A DNA stretch of 64,000 nt from Arsukibacterium perlucidum DSM 18276 (GCF_000382165.1 NZ_KB907701.1:1-64000); one strand, 5' to 3'; shown: positions 8,493 to 18,584, counted from the stretch's first letter. Notes: generated by a model not told the origin, from the letters alone. Made by a program: numbers and translations.

Positions 8493-9698
8493 TTAAGCTA
8501 TTTTGCAGATAAGGCCTTTCAGATAATGGCCTTCCGGAAAAGTGCTTAGTACCGGATGATCACTATCTTGCTGCAAGCGTTCTAAAAACTGGCATTGTCT
8601 TTTGGCATCAAGTGCCGCATCGGCAACTATTTTCTGGAATAAATTGTCTTCCATTAAGCCTGAGCAGGAAAAAGTAAACAGCAAACCGCCTGGTTTCACC
8701 AGTTGCATAGCAACCATATTAATATCTTTATAGCCGCGACACGCACCAACCAGTTGTGATTTATTGTCAGCGAATTTTGGCGGGTCCAGAATCACCATAT
8801 CAAATTGTCTGCCTTGTTCCCGGTATTGGCGTAGTAATTTAAATACATCGGCTTTTACTTGTTCAACAGAGCTTAAATCCAGTTTATTTAGTTTGGCATT
8901 TCGTTCAGCTGTTGCAAGGGCCAGTTCAGATAAGTCAACATTGGTTATATTACTGGCACCACCTTGCAACGCAGCGACTGCAAAGGTGCCGGTATAACTA
9001 AAACAATTTAACACGGTTTTAGCTTTAGCATAGCGCTTAACCGCTTGCCGGCTGGCCCGTTGATCCAGATAAAACCCTGTTTTATGGCCATTGATCACGT
9101 CTACTAATAATGCCATACCGTGTTCCTGAATAACCACTTCACCCGTTTCGCGCGGCAGGTGCAACCAACCGGTAGTGGCTTCTAATCCTTCTTTCTTCCG
9201 GACGTCTACATCAGAGCGCTCAAAAATACTATGCTCAGGAAACAGCTTGATCAAAGCCGCCAGTAATGGCTTGCGGCTGGCTTCAGCGCCAGCGGATAAT
9301 AATTGACATACCAGTACATCAGCATATTTGTCGATAGTAATACCTGGCAGACCATCGGACTCACCGGCAATAACTCTTACCGCATTGGTGGTTGCCTGAT
9401 CAAACAAGCTTTGCCTTAACTGCCAGGCTTCAGCTAACAGTGTATAGAAAAACGCTTCGTCAATAACCTGGTTCTGGACAAAGCTCCATACCCTTGCCCT
9501 GATCTGGGAGCGTGGTGAATAAGCGGCCGTCGCCAGCCATTCCCCTTTACTACTTAATACATCAACAATATCCCCGCTGTTTGGGGTACTGATAACCTGA
9601 CTTATCGCATTAGAAAAGATCCAGGGATGTTGGCGCTTTAGTGCTTTCTCGCGACCTGGAGCCAGAATAATGGCCGGACTTGCAGTTTGCTTGCTCAT
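8493..9698 (-). CDS. rlmI: 23S rRNA m5C1962 methyltransferase RlmI
   Basis: This SAM-dependent enzyme methylates C5 of cytidine 1962 in 23S rRNA. The 401 residues match the E. coli length of 396. A PUA domain occupies roughly residues 9-85, followed by the EEHGM-like central region. The Rossmann fold has the SAM loop NCFSYTGTF at 231-239, an acidic residue in NVDLS, DPPKF at 305-309, and FSCSG at 343-347 with Cys345 as the likely catalytic nucleophile. The gene is divergent from the quinone oxidoreductase gene and convergent with the PilZ gene. Confidence 0.93.
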   Translation of the reverse strand: MSKQTASPAIILAPGREKALKRQHPWIFSNAISQVISTPNSGDIVDVLSSKGEWLATAAYSPRSQIRARVWSFVQNQVIDEAFFYTLLAEAWQLRQSLFDQATTNAVRVIAGESDGLPGITIDKYADVLVCQLLSAGAEASRKPLLAALIKLFPEHSIFERSDVDVRKKEGLEATTGWLHLPRETGEVVIQEHGMALLVDVINGHKTGFYLDQRASRQAVKRYAKAKTVLNCFSYTGTFAVAALQGGASNITNVDLSELALATAERNAKLNKLDLSSVEQVKADVFKLLRQYREQGRQFDMVILDPPKFADNKSQLVGACRGYKDINMVAMQLVKPGGLLFTFSCSGLMEDNLFQKIVADAALDAKRQCQFLERLQQDSDHPVLSTFPEGHYLKGLICKIA

Positions 9699-9796
9699 AC
9701 GCTTAGTTACACTATGCTAGACTAAAAGCCGCATTTTAGAGAAGCTGGCAGTAAAGCTAAAGCAAAAACTGCCAGTTAGTAATAATTAGGGGATTT

Positions 9797-10795
9797 ATGG
9801 CGGATGTTCCTTCGCAAATGCAGGTTGTTGCTGTGCGGCAACCAGGTAAAAGCAATACACTTATTATTGAACGGAGGCCTGTGCCGCAACCCGCACCCGG
9901 TCAACTCCTTTTACAAGTTAAAGCTGCAGGGATTAACCGGGCTGATTTAATGCAACGACAGGGACATTATCCAGCCCCAGCCGGTGAGAGCGATATTTTA
10001 GGCCTGGAAGTCGCAGGGATCGTTGTTCAGGTTGGCAGCGAGACTGAGCAACAGTGGCTGGGATGTGAAGTGTTCGGGATTGTTGCTGGTGGTGGCTATG
10101 CCGAATATGCATTGTTGCAGACAGGGCACGCCATTCACAAACCAGCGCATTGGAGTTGGCAGCAAGCCGGAGCCGCTGCCGAGACATTTTTAACTGCTTA
10201 CCAATTACTATTTAGTCTGGCAGAGTTAAAAACCGGGCAACGGGTTCTGTTGCACGCCGGCGCCAGTGGTGTAGGTACCAGTGCATTGCAACTCGCCACG
10301 CTTGCCGGAGCAAAAGTGGCGGTCACCGTAGGGCGGCCTGACAAAGCTGAAGCCTGTCGCAAACTTGGTGCTGAACTGGCAGTGAATTATCGGCATAGTC
10401 GTTTTGCCGATGAACTCTCGGCTTACTGGCCTGAAGGGGTTGATATCATTCTTGATCCTGTTGCCGGTGCTTACCTGAAAGATAATGTTAGCGTGTTAGC
10501 CGAAGATGGCATTATTATCATTTATGCTTTAATGGGTGGGCGGTCGGTTGATAACTTTGATTTAGCTCCATTGTTTAAAAAGCGAGGCCGGTTGTTATGC
10601 AGTACTTTGCGTAACCGCAGTAATCAGTATAAAACAAATTTAACGGTCAATTTCTGCAAGGCTTTCGGCCAGGCAATGACTGATGGAGAAATTGCTCCTG
10701 TGTTAAGTAAAAGTTTTTACTGGTGTGATGCCCAGCAGGCCCACGATGAAATGGCAAATAACAATAATATTGGAAAATTGGTGTTAATCTTTTAG
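9797..10795 (+). CDS. NAD(P)H quinone oxidoreductase, PIG3/zinc-free MDR family
   Basis: This is a medium-chain dehydrogenase/reductase of 332 residues without the structural-zinc cysteines, the pattern of quinone oxidoreductases. The GroES-like N-terminal domain contains AAGINRADLMQRQG and GLEVAG. The nucleotide-binding domain has HAGASGVG at residues 153-160, the AxxGxxG loop used by NADPH-dependent members of this group. Ser, Arg and Lys residues of the C-terminal segment fit the TP53I3/PIG3 subgroup, which reduces ortho-quinones and bis-electrophiles. AGGGG at about 7 nt before the ATG supports the start. The physiological substrate is unknown. Confidence 0.88.
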   Translation: MADVPSQMQVVAVRQPGKSNTLIIERRPVPQPAPGQLLLQVKAAGINRADLMQRQGHYPAPAGESDILGLEVAGIVVQVGSETEQQWLGCEVFGIVAGGGYAEYALLQTGHAIHKPAHWSWQQAGAAAETFLTAYQLLFSLAELKTGQRVLLHAGASGVGTSALQLATLAGAKVAVTVGRPDKAEACRKLGAELAVNYRHSRFADELSAYWPEGVDIILDPVAGAYLKDNVSVLAEDGIIIIYALMGGRSVDNFDLAPLFKKRGRLLCSTLRNRSNQYKTNLTVNFCKAFGQAMTDGEIAPVLSKSFYWCDAQQAHDEMANNNNIGKLVLIF

Positions 10796-10865
10796 AAACT
10801 TAGTTAGTTTTAACTATATTAAGATTTCTAATACATTGATTTATAAACAAGGATATATAAGAACA

Positions 10866-12332
10866 ATGCAAATTGGAAATGTAGGTAAATCCAATTTTAC
10901 TAAAGCTGTTAAAGCGCTGTTGAATCGTACTTATGATGACACCGTGGTTGCTGATTCACTGTTCGAACAGGCTGCTCTTTGGTTCAGTAGTTTCGCTGAA
11001 CGCGAACAGCAAAGGGCTGAACGGGATCAGCAGGTATTTCTGTTTAAAAACCGCCAGGCTCAGGCAAATAAGGGCGATCAGGCACTGATAGAGCGTAATT
11101 TGCAAAAAGCGCAACAGGAGCAGGAACTGTTTAACCAGGAACAGCAAGAAGAGAGGCTTAGCCGCTATGAATCATTACGGCTTTTATGTTTAGACATACT
11201 GGCGTTATCGGAAAGTGATTCTTTTAACGACACCAATCTCCAAACTGCAAAAATTATCGGTACTATTCAGCTGATGTCGCCAACCGTCGGCAAAAATGTT
11301 GCATCTTCAAATCAAAAAAGTAAGCATCTGTACAAAGCGCTGCTTAGTTTGCGGTTGCTGGACAGCCTGTTAGCAGACGGTAATATCAGCCATCCTTTCA
11401 TCATTAAGCGACAACAGGCGATGGCAGATGCCGCAGCGGATGATGAATATCAGCCTTTTCGGGACGATGTTCAGGTGCCACTGCTGATGGCAGCGCTGTT
11501 ACAGGATATTGGTAGTTGTCATCCTGATGCGCGGCTTATTCTTAAGGGACCTGCAGGCGATTTGGATGAGTTCAGGGTGCTGGAGAATGAGGAAAGAACA
11601 GAGCTTCTGAAAATAAGTTATCGGGAAAGCTTAAACTTTGTTGTGCAGGCGATCGGTATTGGTGCTTATCAGGGGAATTCAAAAGAACAACGCGACAGGT
11701 ATCTGCAAAATGAGCGGGAAAAACAGGCATTTCTGATATTCCTTTTAAAAAACGCCATTAAACCTGAGCATGGCGTTGGAAATCTTTTGAAAATCCCGCA
11801 AATTTATACTTCAGTTGTGTTGTCGACCAAAGCAAATTATAGCTATGAATCATTACCTAAAGTAGGTTTGGTGCTTGAAAAAGGTGTTGAGAAGGGAGTT
11901 TACAGCCCGGTAGCAGTTTCAGCACTGCTTAAAATTACCGGCGTGTTTCCGCAAGGGTTTGGGGTAACTTATATTCCGAAAGATTCCGATCGTCAGGATT
12001 TAGACAGATACGAGTATGCCATCGTCACGGGTTTATATCCGGATGATCCCCGGATGCCAGTGTGCCGGATGGTTACCCGAAACCTAACTTATAACGTATC
12101 TGCTCAGGGCTGCGTTGTTAGCGTTGACAACAATCTATATTATCCAACCGCCCGAAAAAAACTCGAGCGGATCAGTGAAGAGCGATTGTTGGAAATTTTA
12201 AGCAAGCTGGTATCGAATTTTGAAGAGCGCAAGAGCATGGCCTTGTTGCCAAAGTGCTGGCACCCTGAAGAATACTTTTCCTACACTAAAAACCAGAATC
12301 TCTGGAATAAAGCATTAATTAACCAAAATTAG
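10866..12332 (+). CDS. uncharacterised protein with degenerate HD-GYP-like C-terminal half
   Basis: I do not recognise a named family. The protein has 488 residues. Residues about 40-110 are very rich in Gln, Glu and Lys and look like a coiled coil (EQQRAERDQQ, then QKAQQEQELF). In the middle, LLMAALLQDIGSCHPDA is in the place of an HD motif but the paired His-Asp is missing. Further on, KVGLVLEKGVEKG and then LLKITGVFPQGFGVTYIP resemble the end of HD-GYP domains, where a conserved GxYPxGxxV follows. The GYP motif itself is not seen. My inference is a catalytically dead HD-GYP relative, perhaps a c-di-GMP signalling scaffold. The frame opens at a TTG at 10836, but the ATG at 10866 is more likely. 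It is convergent with the MFS gene, 3 bp apart. Confidence 0.55.
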   Translation: MQIGNVGKSNFTKAVKALLNRTYDDTVVADSLFEQAALWFSSFAEREQQRAERDQQVFLFKNRQAQANKGDQALIERNLQKAQQEQELFNQEQQEERLSRYESLRLLCLDILALSESDSFNDTNLQTAKIIGTIQLMSPTVGKNVASSNQKSKHLYKALLSLRLLDSLLADGNISHPFIIKRQQAMADAAADDEYQPFRDDVQVPLLMAALLQDIGSCHPDARLILKGPAGDLDEFRVLENEERTELLKISYRESLNFVVQAIGIGAYQGNSKEQRDRYLQNEREKQAFLIFLLKNAIKPEHGVGNLLKIPQIYTSVVLSTKANYSYESLPKVGLVLEKGVEKGVYSPVAVSALLKITGVFPQGFGVTYIPKDSDRQDLDRYEYAIVTGLYPDDPRMPVCRMVTRNLTYNVSAQGCVVSVDNNLYYPTARKKLERISEERLLEILSKLVSNFEERKSMALLPKCWHPEEYFSYTKNQNLWNKALINQN

Positions 12333-12335
12333 TGG

Positions 12336-13730
12336 TTAATCTGGTTTAGGTGATGCAGTTTCATGCACTTTTGCCAGTGTGTCGGTTTCAGGAGTTGGTT
12401 CAGCTTCTGGTCCGGTCGTTACCCCAGAGGTCTCCTCTGCAGTCGATTCACCTGTAAGCTCATCACGCATTTGTTGTTGAACCAATTCTTGATTAACCCT
12501 CGGGTCGAGTGCAGCTGCCAGTGGCGATGAGACTAAATCACCTGATGCAACCTGATAATCTGATGAATGTTGCTGTGATAACATTCGTTTAGCCATTTTC
12601 TGATTGTAGTTAACCCGTTGTAGTCTGATAAACAGTATTAAACAAGCCACCGCCATATAGCCGTATAACATACTGTTACCCAGTAGTTGCATTAAGCCTG
12701 AAGCTATCAGCGGGCCAATAGTTGCTCCAATGCCAAAAGTCAGTAAAATCGTGGCTGAAAGTGCAACCCGTTCTTCTGGTTCAATATGCTGATTTGCCAA
12801 TGCTGTTGCCAGTGGGTAGAGGGTAAAAGCCAGAATGCCAAAGCAGAACGTTAACGCTATTAACAGCGGTCCTTTAACGGGCAAAATAGCCATTGTCAGC
12901 ACTATCAAACCTAATAAGGCACTGTTCGCCCGCAATAACCTGCTGCGCGGGATTTTGTCAGATAGTTTACCCATCGGCCACTGTGCCAGCAAACCAGCCA
13001 ATATGGTGGCCGACATAAAGACCGCAATTTCTTTGGTTGATAAGCCTGAGCCTGCTGCAAATGTTGGTGCTAAACCATAAAATGAGCCTGAGATACCGCC
13101 AGCCATCAGAATGGTGGTGAGTGACTGCGGCACCTGACGCCAGAAAGGCAAAATTTTCAATGGCGCCGGATGCAAAGGTGCCGGGTGTATCCGCTTGGTC
13201 AGCGCTATTGGCACAATACAAAGCGCATAACAAATACCCACCAATAGTAAAGGCTGTAAGCCCAGTTCCGGGAAAAAAGATAGCACGGTCTGGCCACCAA
13301 CCATGCCAACGTAAGACACGATCATATAACTGGCAAACACGGTACCACGTTGATTGGTTTCAGCCTGCTCATTTAACCAGCTTTCCAGCACCATGTACTG
13401 ACACATCATGCCAGTACCGACCATGAGGCGTAATGCCAGCCAGATTTGCAGCTGATCAGTTAAGGCATGGCCCAGGGCTGAAGCTGTCACAACGCCGGCA
13501 CTGGCAACGAAGGTACGGATATGGCCAACCCGGCCAATTAACTTATGTCCAAGTTTAGAGCCTAGTACCAGCCCGAGATAGTAAGCCGACATCATGCCGC
13601 CAATCCACAGCTGCTCAATGCCATCTGCTGCTAACGATAACCCCAGGTAGGTCGTTAGCAGGCCGGCACCCAATACCATGATCAGGGTAGTGGCGAACAG
13701 TGATGAGAAACTGCGAAAGGGACTCGGCAT
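12336..13730 (-). CDS. MFS transporter, YcaD-like, with acidic C-terminal tail
   Basis: This is a 12-segment major facilitator of 464 residues. The first six segments span about residues 10-190, with the family loop GSKLGHKLIGRVGH between segments 2 and 3. The second six follow at about 200-375. It resembles the YcaD subgroup of MFS transporters; the substrate is unknown. The last 80 residues form a soluble tail rich in Glu, Thr, Pro and Ala, unusual in length for this family. Its ATG is only 4 bp after the metG stop codon on the same strand, so it is very probably cotranscribed with metG. Confidence 0.85.
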   Translation of the reverse strand: MPSPFRSFSSLFATTLIMVLGAGLLTTYLGLSLAADGIEQLWIGGMMSAYYLGLVLGSKLGHKLIGRVGHIRTFVASAGVVTASALGHALTDQLQIWLALRLMVGTGMMCQYMVLESWLNEQAETNQRGTVFASYMIVSYVGMVGGQTVLSFFPELGLQPLLLVGICYALCIVPIALTKRIHPAPLHPAPLKILPFWRQVPQSLTTILMAGGISGSFYGLAPTFAAGSGLSTKEIAVFMSATILAGLLAQWPMGKLSDKIPRSRLLRANSALLGLIVLTMAILPVKGPLLIALTFCFGILAFTLYPLATALANQHIEPEERVALSATILLTFGIGATIGPLIASGLMQLLGNSMLYGYMAVACLILFIRLQRVNYNQKMAKRMLSQQHSSDYQVASGDLVSSPLAAALDPRVNQELVQQQMRDELTGESTAEETSGVTTGPEAEPTPETDTLAKVHETASPKPD

Positions 13731-13734
13731 CAGA

Positions 13735-15792
13735 TTATTTTACCCGCATACCTGGCATAGCTCCATCATCAGGGCTTAAGATAAATATGTCGCTGCCGCC
13801 AGGGCCGGCAGCCAGCACCATGCCCTCTGATAAACCAAAGCGCATTTTGCGTGGCGCCAGATTAGCCACCATCACCGTACTGCGGCCAACTAAATCCTCA
13901 GGGGTATAGGCGGCTTTAATCCCGGCAAATACCTGACGGCTTTCACCGTTGCCAATGTCCAACTGCAATTGCACCAGTTTATCAGCACCTTCAACCGCAC
14001 TGGCACTGATTATTTTAGCCACCCGTAAATCTATTTTAGCAAAGTCATCAATGCTGATAATATCGCTGATAGGTTCACGCCCGGCAGCGGCACCGGTTTG
14101 TTCAGCAGCTATAGTTTGTTTTGCTTGGGCATGAGTTTGTGGAGTTGCCTGCAGATTATCTGTTGATGCCTCAACCATTGCCGCCACTTTTAGCGGGTCA
14201 ACCCGTTGCATCAGGGCTTTAAACGGGTTAATAGCATGGTTAAGCAGCGGGCTTTGGTAGTTCTGCCAGCTGAGCTGGGTATTTAGAAAAGCTTCCACTT
14301 CGCCGGCCATGACCGGCAATACCGGTTTTAAATAATGCATTAACACCCGGAATAAATTCAGGCCCATTGAACAAACGTCATGCGCCTCCTGCTGGCGTGC
14401 GTCGTCTTTTACCAAGACCCATGGCGCTTTGTTATCTATGTACTGGTTTGCTTTATCGGCCAGCGCCATAATATCGCGGATCGCCCGGGCAAATTCCCGT
14501 TTCTCAAAGCTATCGGCAATGCTGTCGCCGGCGCTGACAAACTCCTGCAATAATAAAGGCTCCGCTACATTGGCTGCGAGCTTGCCATCAAAGCGTTTAG
14601 TAATAAAGCTGGCACAGCGGCTGGCAATATTCACCACTTTGCCCACTAAATCAGCATTTACTTTCTGGGTGAAGTCATCCAGATTTAAATCCAGATCAGT
14701 AATACCTGAAGTCAGTTTCGAGGCAAAGTAATAGCGCAGATATTCCGGGTTTAAATTATCCAGATAAGTCCGGGCTTTAATAAAGGTGCCGCGCGATTTC
14801 GACATTTTGGCACCATTAACGGTGACAAAGCCGTGGGCATAGACTGCATTAGGTTTTCTGAAACCGGCACCTTCCAGCATGGCTGGCCAGAACAGGCTAT
14901 GGAAATAAATAATGTCTTTACCAATGAAGTGGTAAACCTCGGCGTTGGAGTCTGGCTGCCAGAAGCTGTCAAAATCGATATTATGTTGGTCACAATAATT
15001 TTTAAAACTTGCCAGGTAGCCAATTGGCGCATCTAACCAGACATAGAAAAACTTGCCTGGGGCGCCTGGAATTTCAAACCCGAAATAGGGTGCATCGCGG
15101 CTGATATCCCACATTTGCAGGCCGTCGGTAAACCACTCTTGCAGTTTATTAGCCATTTCCTCTTGTAAGGCACCGCTGCGGGTCCAGTCCTGTAACATTT
15201 GGCTGAACGCCGGCAAATCGAAAAAATAATGCTCAGAATCTTTTAATACCGGCGTAGCACCTGACACTACAGAGCGGGGGTTTTTAACATCGGTAGGGCT
15301 GTAGGTCGCGCCGCATACATCACAACTATCGCCATTTTGATCCAGGGCCCCGCATTTCGGGCAATCACCTTTAACAAAGCGATCGGGCAAAAACATATTT
15401 TTTTGCGGATCGTACAGTTGGCTGATGGTTTTACGTTTAATGTAACCGGCAGCGTCTAACCGTTGATATATCAGACTGGCAAATTCGCGGTTCTCTTCAC
15501 TGTGAGTAGAATAGTAGTTATCAAAACCAATGGCAAAACCGGCAAAATCCGCTTCATGCTCAATTTTGGTTTGGGCTATCATTTGCTCGGGGGCAATTCC
15601 TTGTTGCTGCGCTTTAAGCATAATAGGGGTGCCATGAGCGTCATCAGCGCAAACGTAATAGCATTCATGGCCGTGGGCCTTTTGAAAACGTGCCCAGATA
15701 TCAGTCTGAATGTACTCAAGCAGGTGGCCCAAATGGATAGGCCCGTTAGCATAAGGTAAAGCGCTGGTGATTAATATTTTGCGTTGCGACAT
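13735..15792 (-). CDS. metG: methionyl-tRNA synthetase
   Basis: This class I aminoacyl-tRNA synthetase charges tRNA-Met. It has the HIGH-type motif HLGHL, the zinc knuckle with CPKCG and CDVCG, the KMSKS motif, the anticodon-binding helical domain, and the C-terminal EMAP-II-like tRNA-binding domain used for dimerisation (beginning near DFAKIDLRV). With the ATG at 15792 the protein has 685 residues, near the 677 of E. coli. Another ATG at 15810 is in frame, but it has no ribosome site, whereas AAAGAG precedes the ATG at 15792 by 8 nt. It is divergent from apbC and followed after 4 bp by the MFS gene. Confidence 0.96.
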   Translation of the reverse strand: MSQRKILITSALPYANGPIHLGHLLEYIQTDIWARFQKAHGHECYYVCADDAHGTPIMLKAQQQGIAPEQMIAQTKIEHEADFAGFAIGFDNYYSTHSEENREFASLIYQRLDAAGYIKRKTISQLYDPQKNMFLPDRFVKGDCPKCGALDQNGDSCDVCGATYSPTDVKNPRSVVSGATPVLKDSEHYFFDLPAFSQMLQDWTRSGALQEEMANKLQEWFTDGLQMWDISRDAPYFGFEIPGAPGKFFYVWLDAPIGYLASFKNYCDQHNIDFDSFWQPDSNAEVYHFIGKDIIYFHSLFWPAMLEGAGFRKPNAVYAHGFVTVNGAKMSKSRGTFIKARTYLDNLNPEYLRYYFASKLTSGITDLDLNLDDFTQKVNADLVGKVVNIASRCASFITKRFDGKLAANVAEPLLLQEFVSAGDSIADSFEKREFARAIRDIMALADKANQYIDNKAPWVLVKDDARQQEAHDVCSMGLNLFRVLMHYLKPVLPVMAGEVEAFLNTQLSWQNYQSPLLNHAINPFKALMQRVDPLKVAAMVEASTDNLQATPQTHAQAKQTIAAEQTGAAAGREPISDIISIDDFAKIDLRVAKIISASAVEGADKLVQLQLDIGNGESRQVFAGIKAAYTPEDLVGRSTVMVANLAPRKMRFGLSEGMVLAAGPGGSDIFILSPDDGAMPGMRVK

Positions 15793-15835
15793 CTGGTGGG
15801 CTCTTTGCATAAATAACTGAAAAAATGTTGCTTAA

Positions 15836-15844
15836 TGATACAAT
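15836..15844 (+). promoter_or_regulatory. candidate extended -10 promoter for apbC-dcd
   Basis: TGATACAAT at 15836-15844 matches the extended -10 form TGnTAnnnT (five of six hexamer bases). No good -35 box lies 16-18 bp upstream, which is tolerated at extended -10 promoters. It would start a transcript near 15851, about 90 nt before the apbC ATG. Confidence 0.35.
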
Positions 15845-15942
15845 AGCCAGCATTAAATCGCATCCGCCAATGCCTTAATGCGGCAAAAATGTGGCAGATA
15901 ACGGCGAATTCTTTCACAGATGCAGCAACGCCTGGAGCAACA

Positions 15943-16896
15943 ATGTTTAATTGGTTGAAAAAACCGGTTGAAAAACCAACTAAGCTGGCAGATAGCAACA
16001 ACAAGTCTGCTACTGATAGCGGACAGGCCGATACTTCGGACCATCAGCCTGCAGCAGAACTGAACGCAATGTTAGCGTTATTACGGGCAACTGAGCCGGT
16101 AATGTCCAATATTCAGCATATAGTGCTGGTTGCCTCTGGCAAGGGCGGCGTGGGTAAGTCGACTACCGCTGTTAACCTGGCGGCGACACTGGCGCAAATG
16201 GGCTTGCGTACCGGCCTGCTGGATGCTGATATCTACGGGCCTTCCATTCCACTAATGTTGGGATTGGATGGTGCCAGAGCTGATTCACCCGATAACAAGC
16301 TGCTTAACCCCAAGCAAGCCTTTGGTTTAAATTTGCAATCTATCGGTTTTCTGGTTGACCCGGATAAAGCCTCAGTCTGGCGCGGTCCGATGGCCAGCCA
16401 GGCTTTATTGCAACTGATTAATGAAACCCTGTGGCCCGAACTGGATATATTAATTGTCGATATGCCACCGGGGACTGGTGATATCCAACTTACTATGGCC
16501 CAAAAGCTTAAAGTAAGTGGTGCGGTAATTATCACCACGCCGCAGGATGTGGCGTTGGTTGATGCAGGCAAAGCGATTGCGATGTTTAACCAGGTAAAAA
16601 TCCCGGTGCTGGGCCTGATAGAGAATATGGCCTTCTATCTATGCCCACACTGTGGTGAGGGGGATGATATTTTTGGCACGGCAGGCGGACTGAAACTGGC
16701 TGAGCGTTATCAGGTGCCGGTACTTGGGCAGCTGCCGCTTGAGCGACAAATTCGGGAGCAGGCCGACAAGGGGGAACCTGCGGTATTAAAGCTGCAGCCA
16801 ATTGCCGAAATTTACCGTACAATCTGCCACAAAATGTTAACTAATATAACCGGCGCTACTGCGCAACAGGTTGAAATTATAATAACGGATGATTAA
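15943..16896 (+). CDS. apbC: iron-sulfur cluster carrier ATPase ApbC/Mrp
   Basis: This is a P-loop ATPase of the Mrp/NBP35 group that carries and transfers Fe-S clusters to apoproteins. The deviant Walker A motif GKGGVGKST lies at residues 66-74, and the cluster-binding cysteines are in CPHCG near residue 228. With the ATG at 15943 it has 317 residues. GGAG at 15934-15937 is 5 nt before this ATG, favouring it over the in-frame ATG at 15889. The usual N-terminal MIP18/DUF59 domain of longer Mrp proteins (369 residues in E. coli) is missing and replaced by a short linker rich in Lys, Ser and Asp. dcd follows 2 bp after the stop, so they form an operon. Confidence 0.93.
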   Translation: MFNWLKKPVEKPTKLADSNNKSATDSGQADTSDHQPAAELNAMLALLRATEPVMSNIQHIVLVASGKGGVGKSTTAVNLAATLAQMGLRTGLLDADIYGPSIPLMLGLDGARADSPDNKLLNPKQAFGLNLQSIGFLVDPDKASVWRGPMASQALLQLINETLWPELDILIVDMPPGTGDIQLTMAQKLKVSGAVIITTPQDVALVDAGKAIAMFNQVKIPVLGLIENMAFYLCPHCGEGDDIFGTAGGLKLAERYQVPVLGQLPLERQIREQADKGEPAVLKLQPIAEIYRTICHKMLTNITGATAQQVEIIITDD

Positions 16897-16898
16897 GC

Positions 16899-17489
16899 AT
16901 GAGATTGAGTGACCGCGATATAGAACGCTACCTGGCTGAAGGTAAAATTGGTATCACCCCGGCGCCGGATGCCGATATGATCAGTGGGGTCAGCGTTGAT
17001 ATCCGCCTTGGTAATAAATTCAGAGTATTTCAGGCGCATGCAGCGCCTTATATTGACCTAAGCGGGCCGCGGGCGCAGGTAGATGCCGCGCTAAACTCAG
17101 TAATGAGTGATGAAATTTATATTGCCGATGACCAGGTATTTATTTTGCACCCAAGCGAATTAGCCCTTGGCGTAACCCAGGAATCAGTAAGGTTACCAGC
17201 GGATATTGTAGGCTGGCTGGATGGTCGCTCGTCATTGGCACGCCTGGGTTTGATGGTGCATGTTACCGCGCACCGGATAGATCCGGGCTGGTCAGGTAAT
17301 ATTGTGCTGGAGTTTTATAATAGTGGTAAGTTACCGCTGGCGCTGCGGCCTCATATGAAAATTGGTGCGCTTAATTTCGAGTTAATGACTACCCCTGCCG
17401 ACAGGCCGTATAACACCCGGGCAGACGCCAAGTATCGCGAGCAAACGGGCGCTGATGCCAGCCGCATTAGTCATGATGATAAGAGCTGA
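16899..17489 (+). CDS. dcd: dCTP deaminase
   Basis: This enzyme deaminates dCTP to dUTP, feeding dTMP synthesis. The 196 residues match the 193 of E. coli. The catalytic glutamate is Glu138 in VLEFYNSG, the same number as in E. coli, and the substrate-binding GRSSLARLG motif lies at 109-117. The start ATG is 2 bp after the apbC stop codon, so translation is probably coupled. It is followed by a hairpin whose T-rich side faces the minus strand. Confidence 0.96.
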   Translation: MRLSDRDIERYLAEGKIGITPAPDADMISGVSVDIRLGNKFRVFQAHAAPYIDLSGPRAQVDAALNSVMSDEIYIADDQVFILHPSELALGVTQESVRLPADIVGWLDGRSSLARLGLMVHVTAHRIDPGWSGNIVLEFYNSGKLPLALRPHMKIGALNFELMTTPADRPYNTRADAKYREQTGADASRISHDDKS

Positions 17490-17507
17490 GATTACCCAGG
17501 GCGAGTA

Positions 17508-17537
17508 AAAATAAAAAACCCACGACTAAGCGTGGGT
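17508..17537 (-). terminator. hairpin with minus-strand T tract downstream of dcd
   Basis: ACCCACG at 17518-17524 pairs with CGTGGGT at 17531-17537 around ACTAAG. The A-rich side (17512-17517) becomes a T run on the minus strand, while the plus-strand exit is CAAAAAGC. As written it is a minus-strand terminator, although no minus-strand gene is annotated upstream of it. It may still stop dcd transcripts partially. Confidence 0.6.
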
Positions 17538-17564
17538 CAAAAAGCTATAAAGCAAAAATGAAGC
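17508..17564 (-). ncRNA. candidate small RNA downstream of dcd
   Basis: On the minus strand a good sigma-70 promoter is visible: TTGCCA (complement of 17595-17600), an 18-bp spacer, then CATAAT (complement of 17571-17576). Transcription would start near 17564 and meet the hairpin and T tract at 17537-17508, giving an RNA of roughly 55-60 nt. No open frame is present. It is a guess from promoter plus terminator only. Confidence 0.3.
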
Positions 17565-17673
17565 GGGATGATTATGCAATAAAACTGCATAGCTTGGCAA
17601 GATCAAGCTGTTAAATTTTTGCTGTTATTTTTTGTTATCTACTGATAGACCGCCTGAAGCAGGGAGCCGAGCC

Positions 17674-18570
17674 ATGACGCCTGGTAGTATCATCCGCTTA
17701 TTAAGTCTGGCCGCAATCTGGGGTGCCTCTTTTTTATTTATGCGGGTTGCGGTGGCAGAGTTTGGCCCGGCCTGGCTGATGTTTGGCCGGGTGCTGCTGG
17801 CGTCATTATTTCTGGCAGCAGTGGCGCTCGCTTACCAGCGCAGTTTGCCTATTCGCCAGTATGCCGGCCACTTTATGTTGTTAAGCCTGTTTAACACTGC
17901 TTTGCCTTTTTTGCTTTTTGCCTATGCGGCACAAACGCTGACTGCATCATTACTGGCGGTGTTAAATGCTACGGCGCCGTTGTGGGGAGCTTTAATTGGC
18001 TGGCTGTTTTTCCGCCAGCAAATGACATTAAAAGTACTACTGGGTTTGGGGCTAGGCATTAGTGGCGTTGCAATCCTGGTAGGATTTGATGATGTTGTGG
18101 CCAACAGTGCTGCCTTACCTGCTGTCGCTGCCGCCGCCGGGGCAGCTTGTTGCTATGGTATCGCGACCTGGTATACCAGACTGGCAAGGCCGGTGCCGGC
18201 TTTTATTAATGCCCACGGTAATATGTGGGGAGCAACATTATGGTTAGTGCCCTTACTGTGGTTTATACCCATGCCGGTTGCAGAGCCCGCAACGCAAAGT
18301 ATTCTGGCAGTGCTGGCATTGGGTGTACTTTGCACCGGTGTGGCTTACTTATTGTATTTTCGGCTGGTGCAGGATCTGGGGGCAACACCCACCCTGACAG
18401 TCACTTTTCTGATCCCGGTATTTGGCGTAGTCTGGGGCCACCTGTTTTTAGATGAAATAATTGGCTGGCATACCCTGGCGGGCGCCGCTATTGTTATTGC
18501 CGGTACTATGCTGGTTACCGGTTTCAGCATCAGGGCTTTTCGTGCGGCACCCGTTTTAAAAGAACAATAG
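17674..18570 (+). CDS. EamA-family (DMT) transporter
   Basis: This is a drug/metabolite transporter of 298 residues with ten predicted membrane segments in two five-helix EamA halves, opening with LAAIWGASFLFMRVA. The family exports amino acids and other small metabolites; the substrate here is not known. The frame opens at a TTG at 17632, but AGGGAG at 17661-17666 is 7 nt before the ATG at 17674, which is chosen. The GST-like gene follows 14 bp downstream and is probably cotranscribed. Confidence 0.88.
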   Translation: MTPGSIIRLLSLAAIWGASFLFMRVAVAEFGPAWLMFGRVLLASLFLAAVALAYQRSLPIRQYAGHFMLLSLFNTALPFLLFAYAAQTLTASLLAVLNATAPLWGALIGWLFFRQQMTLKVLLGLGLGISGVAILVGFDDVVANSAALPAVAAAAGAACCYGIATWYTRLARPVPAFINAHGNMWGATLWLVPLLWFIPMPVAEPATQSILAVLALGVLCTGVAYLLYFRLVQDLGATPTLTVTFLIPVFGVVWGHLFLDEIIGWHTLAGAAIVIAGTMLVTGFSIRAFRAAPVLKEQ

Positions 18571-18584
18571 TTAAAGGAGCAATA

